The translations under genes were made by a program, and so were the position numbers. Below, one piece after another: positions 57,193-64,000 of a stretch of DNA of 64,000 bases (the stretch's first letter is position 1; every line of letters begins with the position of its first letter). This stretch comes from Fragum whitleyi (lineage: Eukaryota; Mollusca; Bivalvia; Cardiida; Cardiidae). Location of the stretch: NCBI GenBank assembly GCA_948146395.1, contig OX411549.1, positions 30,588,693 through 30,652,692 of the forward strand, read 5' to 3'. The notes under the pieces are model-generated. The model worked only from the letters and a program-made list of their open reading frames with translations. It did no database searches and was not told where the DNA came from.

Positions 57193-59685
57193 CCTTTAAA
57201 ACAAAAAGGAAATTCGAAGGAAACGTCAGACTTACACCAGTATAAGAAAAAACAAATCAATGGTTCACAGTAAGATAGCACTAAGTGTTTATACGTTGTA
57301 TAAACAACTAGTGCTACCTTCCGCTGAACACTCGAAATGCTTCTTAGGTTTACGAGCACTCTTCAAAAAAGGGAACAAGTTTGTATATTTACGGAGAAAA
57401 GTAACATTTTAATCATTATATCTTTTGGAAAACATTTATTGAAACAATGAGGTATTTTTAACAATATTTGCCATTTTCCATTTTAACTGGTCACCTTTTT
57501 CATAAAGCTATCTGTAGATAAAAAAAAACCCTCTTGCTAATTGTCTTTTATTAAAAAAAAAATGTTAATCTAGAATCTTTCAAGTTAATCATTTGGTAAT
57601 ATATGTAAATAACGTCCTTGATGCTAAAAACTAAGCAGAAATATAAACACAATGAAAGATAATTTGTGATGTGTATTAGAATTCAGGGTCCTGTGGTAAG
57701 GCGCAGTATTGGGGATCAATTGGAACCGCGTTTTAAGCATTAACTTGATCTTGGACTTTTGTCTTGTTCTGGAGAAAATGCAATTTCGCATTACTCCTTG
57801 TTTCTATTCAAATGCTACTTATGATGGTTTGTTTATCAATTCATTGTGGCAGCAAGCTGGACCATATTTAATCAGCCATTTAATAAAATTATTTTTTCTA
57901 GTATATACTCTGTGTAAGATATGAAACTTAACCTCTTCCCTTTGCCGGTTCGTTTTAAAACCAAACTCCAACTGCGCGAATAACCTACAGTAACTGTCTG
58001 TAAATAACATCATGATATTGACACTCATTTCGATCAGATTGATTCTTAATCACTCACTCAGCGCTCAATTCATTCCAAAAACCGATTTTCTGCATTCAAA
58101 ATGCTGCCAAAACGTAAAAAAACACTTCAAAATCGTTCAAAACAATCGGTTTTCTTTTCTATAAATGATTTATTCAAATTAATATTTCTATTAATTTATT
58201 GGCTTGAGAGGATTTTAAGTGTCTGGTGTGAGCATGCAGACGCAAAAAATAGAAAATCACGTAGTTACTTTTAAAGGGCTGTAATTAATATCGATATTCC
58301 GTCCAATTTGGACGAAATTATCATTATTGCATTACTTCCCTTGAATTTCACTTAAAGACCACTCGCCGCTCTCAATCAATTTCATTTTAAAATCAATCCA
58401 AATTTTTAATACATTCACCTTGACAATTTCACGATGCTCATTACTGTAGGACAAAATTGGTCAATTAGACATTAAGTAGAAAGTACACAGTGTAGTTTAA
58501 GATCAGTATGTCTATTCATGCTGGTCTTCATCTACATTGCCTGTCAACGATTGCAGTACAACAGGAATTAGACAAAGAAAGAAAAAAAAGTAATAAGATT
58601 ATAGTACCTGCATGTATGAGATGATTACATATAGAACTGTGTGAATGTTTTAATCCCTGTGTTCAGAATGGCAAAACGCTGCAAACCGCTCGCAAATTAT
58701 AACCCGCATTGCACATACAGTTTTGTGCAAAGCGGGGTAAAAATTTGCAAACAATTGGACGAAATTAGCAATACATTTCCCCCCCCCCCCCTTTACAAAA
58801 ACACGAGTACTTTTTTGTTTGGGTATCTTCATGGATTTATAAGACATCTTAGATCACACACCTGCATGTAAAATCATTTAAAGAATTAATCGAATTCAAT
58901 GAAATGGCGACATTTTTGGACGATTTTAAAATGTAATGATTAAGCTACGGACCATTTTCAAGGTGTTACAAACCATTACTTTGGTCCCTATATTAAAGGA
59001 GGAATTTAGTAATATCCTTTTGTGTTCAATTACTTGTCGGAATTTTTTCTGTTTATTTTGTTCATTTGTTCGAATAATGAAATGTATATTTTGAATAAAA
59101 TATCATTAAGTTATCATCAAGCTTTGCTACTAAGACTTTAAAACCAAAAAAAGCATCCTCGAAGCCGATGCGTAATTTAGTAGGGGTGTGGAACTCCTAT
59201 GCCCAACTTGTCCGACATGGGTTTTTCTACCTGTGGACAAATAATTTTGTATAGGCTACTTGTCCTTGACAAGCACATATCAGGACAATGCTGATATATT
59301 AATTAGCCTGATAATTGTATCAAATGGTAGAAAAGATTGTTTTTTTATGAAGATTCCAGCATTTTCTTCTTTAAAAACAATATTTTCACAAAATTTATCC
59401 TTTCATGTATCTATTCTATCTTTTGTGGACAAGTTAATTTTGATCCTGGACAAGTAGAAAATTATCTTTTACTTGTCCAGGGACAAGTGGATTAAATCCA
59501 TATCTCTATACTCCTGGTAAAAGCATTACGTAACTCTCCATTCGTTATTCATCATCCGATAAATGTAATTTGCGGAATGGGGCCACACTGGGTTACCGAT
59601 GATGTCTATTTAAAAGATGATAATGGTAAAAAAAATACAGAAAACACGGTTAAAGGTGGTAGGTCCTTTACTGAATCCAACATCT
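57193..59685. other. 3' flank of the CARD gene with repeats
   Basis: 57960-58500 is a copy of the repeat seen at about 51950-52850. 58660-58765 is a foldback of the GCTTTGCACG family ('GCAAATTATAACCCGC' / 'GCGGGGTAAAAATTTGC'). A poly-C run is at about 58781-58791. The phrase 'CTTGTCC-GGACAAGT' recurs at 59200-59490. No convincing exon is seen. Confidence 0.45.
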
Positions 59686-59689
59686 CTTT

Positions 59690-60335
59690 TTAAATATGAC
59701 CAGTAACGCGGAAAGTGACCATAATTGGTAAAGCGAAAAGTGTCGACACTAGTCTGTCTGCGTGGACCGTCATGACTGACTAGGGTCGATACATTTCGTT
59801 TTGGACTAATTCTAATAGTCTAGAATTATAAGACTACATTTCTGAATAAAAATAAAACATATGAAAATACAACACTGGTTGATTTTTTCTTAACAGAATA
59901 TTTTTTCTAATATTTCATTTAAGGGGTTCCCAGATAGGCCCTTTTTTTAGAGACAGGTCATATTCATTTCATGAAATCATAGTGGAGATAATCTGGATAT
60001 GAATTGTTAAAGAATTTCAAAATCGACGCTTTGAGAAAAATGGACACTCTCCACTCAAGAGTATTCATGTTTGAATTTCTTTTCGAATATATGAGCTGTC
60101 ATGCGAAAAGAAACCACCTGGAAAGTGCGAAAAGTGTTTAACCCAGTCAGACTGTGCGGACTGCCGAAACTTTCCACACTGAGCTGGTTTTCTGAATCTA
60201 GGATAATCAGTCTACCTTCCAAAATAGTTGTTTTCAAAATGCGCCTTTTGGTTGACCTATGAAAGACCGAATCTCTCTTTCAAATATTCATTTCACGGAG
60301 CTTCCGGATGGTCCATTATCGCCTGAAGAGTTACA
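59690..60335. mobile_element. Two further CCCGTCACGCG-type MITE copies
   Basis: Copy 1 (59690-59965) has 'GTCGACACTAGTCTGTCTGC ... GACTGACTAGGGTCGA', and copy 2 (about 60085-60335) has 'GCTGTCATGCGAAAAG ... CTTCCGGATGGTCCATTATC'. Both are more decayed than the 28550 and 30055 copies. Confidence 0.6.
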
Positions 60336-61110
60336 TTTCCAAACGCTTACCTAACGGTGTTGCTTTCAGACCGTTGAAAGAATATATTAACATCGCGGAT
60401 GATCTGAACATCAATATAAGTACGAGTCATTTAAATTAAAAAGGTACTTGATTAAGGAAACAGAGAAATGAGAGAAGATGAATCGAACATTTTTTTGTTC
60501 GATTCATTCTTCCGGAATGATCTATACCGCTAAAGCTCGATATCTGGCACTTTTTTTGGAAAAACTTGATGCCCTAGGAATCTATGCTGGGAGTTTCGCG
60601 AATTTCTTTTTAGGCATACAACTGATATTTCGATGTAGGTTTATACAAAAACACGTTATCCTATTAAAAATTTTGTTTACGAGATATTTGTAAAATTATC
60701 CGGTAACTAGCCATCCGGTTATTATTAAACTCCTCCACCATAGCTTGGATACGCGCATTTGAAAGAAGATATGATGTCACGCTATGTATTCCGCCATGTT
60801 GTGTTTGATTTAGGCGTGTATTAATCACACTGTTTATGCCAGAAAGTGTTATTTGTTTTATGATAAAGTCTCATAAGCGTGGGATGTAAAGAATAAAGGC
60901 ATGTTGTGGTTTGTTTTGAATTCAGAATTTACTCAGCTGGCCCGATTAAATTGGGAGCTCCTAGAGCTCTCTGGAGCTCCCAAGCAGTGTTTCCAAGCAT
61001 ATTTTTCTACATAACATTTAATATCAAGTTAATTCGTCCCTGTTAATTTTCGTTGGAAAAATTTTTTACATGTAATTCATTTTAATTCATCTTCTCTCGT
61101 TTCTCTTCAG

Positions 61111-61233
61111 CGAAGCCCTCAAAGCAGCTCTTTTACAGATTGGGAAAATGTGATTTTTGAAAATTTTCGTAAAATCAATTGGAAAAAACAACCTGATCAT
61201 GTTGAAGCCTTTAAGATAATAAGATTCAAGCTG
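61111..61233 (+). CDS. Candidate coding exon of unknown gene
   Basis: A strong acceptor (CTCTCGTTTCTCTTCAG) precedes a 123-nt open segment with donor AAGCTG|GTAATG. It is phase 0 on both sides and encodes 41 residues ('SFTDWENVIFENFRKINWKK', 'EAFKIIRFKL'). The other two frames have stops. It cannot follow the CARD-gene exon d (which ends with 1 nt) without another exon. It could belong to a downstream gene or an alternative 3' end; no family is recognised. Confidence 0.5.
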
Positions 61234-62164
61234 GTAATGCATGGAAAGAAAGACTGATATTACTTAATTTAGCGAAAATCATTCCGAAAAAATAAAGCAT
61301 CTACTAACGCCATAAAAAATATTCTTCAATTTCGAATCACATATTTATGCACCCGAATTCCACATGCTTGTCTTATTCAATCAAAGATAAAGGTTAAAGA
61401 ATTTGACAGCTGGAAATTTCAAATCATTACAAGAAAAAACGAAAGATTATCCGAGAAAAGTAATGATTTTGTAATGTATAGACTCGAAATAAATGGACTG
61501 GGTCCCTCACTGATCTTGCCACTTTGAAAAATTTAGTTACAAAATTATTGAAAAATGTTGTTTTTAGTACCAATGCCCTTGGCCATTCTGAATTGTCTAA
61601 AAATACACACATTTCCGAACCTAAAAACAAGTTTTGTATTTTTTCTATGAAAAACTGTGAAAGAGCAGCTTTAAGGTGTCGCCCATCAAGTAGAAAATGT
61701 TTTGTTTGTTTTTTTTAATCTAATTATTCGTGTTTTGTTCGTCGTGCGTCTGTCCGTGCATGCGTACGTTAATATGCTTCAATCTCGGAAATACGTGTCT
61801 GACCTCGAATGAAACAAGGAGGATTATTCATTTAGCAATCTACCTTCTGTTACAACCATAGAAAAACTTCGATCAGCCTATAAAGAGATTCCCTCGAAAT
61901 CCTCTACCTAAATATACCTGCTCATTTTTCAATAGATATTTTGCAGAAATTATGCTTTGACCAAGGCCTTAACAATTGATCCGTCACAATACAACATTTA
62001 ATATTCGGGCTTAGTTATCGTATGATGTTGTTGGAATCACAATTAAGAATTCTTGGTCAATCATAAGGAATTTAACTACAATTCTTTGAAGAAGTCATCG
62101 AATGGATTATCTCCCTTATCCCATGCATTAAACTTGGAAACCCAGTTAGTAGATCTTTGGAACA
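61234..62164. other. No feature recognised
   Basis: A weak acceptor TATTTTGCAG near 61943 is followed by a short open frame without a donor. A 'GTCGTGCGTCTGTCCGTGCA' patch near 61740 is repeat-like. Confidence 0.3.
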
Positions 62165-62720
<556 letters not shown>

Positions 62721-62739
62721 TTAGAAATCTAATGAATTT

Positions 62740-62850
62740 AAAAGACAGATTTGCAATCAGGATTAGAACGTTATAAAATCGAACCCCGCTTTGCACGTGC
62801 ATTCGCGTTCAAAGCAGGGTACGATTTCATAAGCTTTCCCAAACGTAAAG
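62740..62850. repeat. GCTTTGCACG-type foldback
   Basis: Stem 'GTTATAAAATCGAACCCCGC' / 'GCAGGGTACGATTTCATAAG' with loop 'TTTGCACGTGCATTCGCGTT'. Same style as 10035-10440 and 58660-58765. Confidence 0.7.
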
Positions 62851-62989
62851 GAAATTGTAAGAATACATTAACAATTTTTACCAGATCCCAAAACTGCAAA
62901 ACATTTAGTAAAACTTTTATGATGTAATTATACAATTTCTACTGGAAAACTATATTGAATCAAAGAAATCGATGAAAAGATTCAACAAG

Positions 62990-63782
62990 AGGACCATTAT
63001 GGTCCTAGATCGCTCACCTGAGTCTCTTTGGCCCCTGGGACATCACATTAATTAAATGTCAACAAGGAGATAATCTTTACATAAGATCAAATTCATGGAA
63101 GGTTTTCACTCAAAAGCAAGAAAAATATGCATTTTCTCTCTTTGATTCTATATAAAAAGGGACGCAGCCTGGTGGAGCCCAAATGTGACCACTGGGTCTT
63201 GATATAAAAAAAATATTGGTTGAGGTCCACTAGATGATGCTACATACTATATATGAAAGCTGTCTGCCTACTGGTTTCAGAGAAGACGATTTTTGAAGAT
63301 TTCACCGATTGTGCTCAGATGAGCTAAAAGGGATGTGCCCCAGTGGAGCCCAAATATGACCCCATGGTCTTGATATGAACAAATTTAGTAGAGGTTCTCT
63401 AGATGATGAAAAATATGAAAGCTGTCTGCCATCTGGTTTCAGAGAAGAAGATTTTTTAAGTTTTTCCTATTTTCACCCATCATGCTCAGATGAGCTTAAC
63501 GGGATGTGCCCCGGTGGAGCCCAAATATGATCCAAAGGTCTTGATATGAACAAACTTGGTAGAAGTCCACTAGTTCATTTATTAGAACAACTTTGGTAGA
63601 GCTTGACCCAAGGAACATCCCTGCTAAGTTTCAGCAAGATTGGCCCCCCGGTTTAGGAGGAGAAGATGATTAAAGAAATTGTGGACGATGCACGTCGCAC
63701 GACGCACGACTGACGACGGACGACGGACATTGTGCGATCACAATAGCTCACCTTGAGCACTTCGTGCTCAGGTGAGCTAAAA
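62990..63782. repeat. Dispersed repeat bounded by GCTCACCTGAG / CTCAGGTGAGCTAAAA
   Basis: It begins 'GAGGACCATTATGGTCCTAG' and 'GCTCACCTGAGTCTCTTTGG' and ends 'GAGCACTTCGTGCTCAGGTG'. Inside, a unit of about 165 bp ('GTGGAGCCCAAATATGACC', 'GGTCTTGATATGAACAAA', 'GCTGTCTGCC-CTGGTTTCAG', 'GCTCAGATGAGCT') is repeated three times. Equivalent ends bound 32566-33572. Confidence 0.75.
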
Positions 63783-63828
63783 GACAGTATTTCCAGTGCT
63801 ATTTATGCTATTCTCACTGAAATTACAG

Positions 63829-63963
63829 GGAGAAGGGAGAAAGAGTATAGATCAAGCTGATGTCAGGTCAAGGTGTGACATTTTGAATACAGCAATGTAT
63901 CTGTATTATTCAATCAATATAAAATTAGCTTACATGAATAGCCAGGAACAGGATACGTTTTGA
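63829..63963 (+). CDS. Candidate terminal exon of unknown gene
   Basis: The acceptor CACTGAAATTACAG is followed by 44 codons and TGA, with AATAAA at 63979-63984. Phase 0 entry fits the phase 0 exit of the 61111-61233 candidate exon. It encodes 'GEGRKSIDQADVRSRCDIL' and 'AMYLYYSINIKLAYM'. The frame could be chance; no family is recognised. Confidence 0.33.
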   Translation, partial: GEGRKSIDQADVRSRCDILNTAMYLYYSINIKLAYMNSQEQDTF

Positions 63964-64000
63964 TCGTGTGTATCTTTTAATAAAATTATTTTATACATAA

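Noticed and set aside
60371..60420. Exon-like block after GTTGCTTTCAG
   Set aside because: Short, weak donor (AA|GTACGA), overlaps the edge of a MITE copy, and phases do not fit neighbouring candidate exons.

Overview
This is a stretch of AT-rich, intron- and transposon-dominated animal DNA, most likely from a bivalve mollusc. The evidence is small coding exons with GT-AG borders, dense tRNA-derived SINEs, palindromic MITEs, a Gmr1-type Ty3/Gypsy element, a Maverick/Polinton-type element, and end motifs of the 'GCTCACCTGAG ... CTCAGGTGAGCTAAAA' kind that are common in bivalve genomes. Nothing bacterial or organellar is visible. The species assignment is inference.

Minus-strand gene, about 8.2-26.8 kb: a Golgi beta-1,6-N-acetylglucosaminyltransferase of the GCNT/core-2 family (GT14). 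One long 5' exon (26789-25780) carries the membrane anchor and the first half of the catalytic domain. It is followed by two complete copies of the C-terminal exon pair: 2A+3A (19456-19233, 18678-18377) and 2B+3B (11999-11776, 8543-8242). The two pairs have identical exon lengths (224 and 302 nt), identical phases and intact reading frames. Either pair completes a 511-residue enzyme when joined to the single first exon. No second first exon is visible, so this looks like a gene with two alternative 3' ends, or a partial tandem duplication. A TTAA MITE sits exactly on the stop codon of exon 3B.

Plus-strand gene, about 51.6-57.2 kb: five exons with consistent phases encode a protein with two tandem CARD domains of the RIG-I-like receptor type, then a linker, a short coiled coil and a stop, with no helicase (424 residues visible, N-terminus missing). 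Two small in-phase exons at 41134-41190 and 43424-43498 may lie upstream in the same gene. Two more candidate exons (61111-61233, 63829-63963) lie downstream and are unassigned.

Mobile DNA makes up most of the rest. There is a degenerate LINE reverse transcriptase at 1.8-2.9 kb and another LINE 3' end at 10.97-11.75 kb. A 4.3-kb LTR retrotransposon (35997-40294, TSD ATAG) has integrase upstream of reverse transcriptase. A 4.77-kb element (44080-48847) has 1.5-kb terminal inverted repeats, 5'-AG ends and a perfect 6-bp target duplication (AATAAC), as in Mavericks/Polintons; it encodes a C2H2 zinc-finger protein. There is also a TA-flanked mariner-type non-autonomous element (23202-24222), six copies of one tRNA-derived SINE and one of another, several MITE and foldback families, and long (TA)n and (CAAT)n tracts. 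The tandem repeat inside the Polinton-type inverted repeats is homologous to the 3' tail of the SINE family, which links two unrelated element classes.
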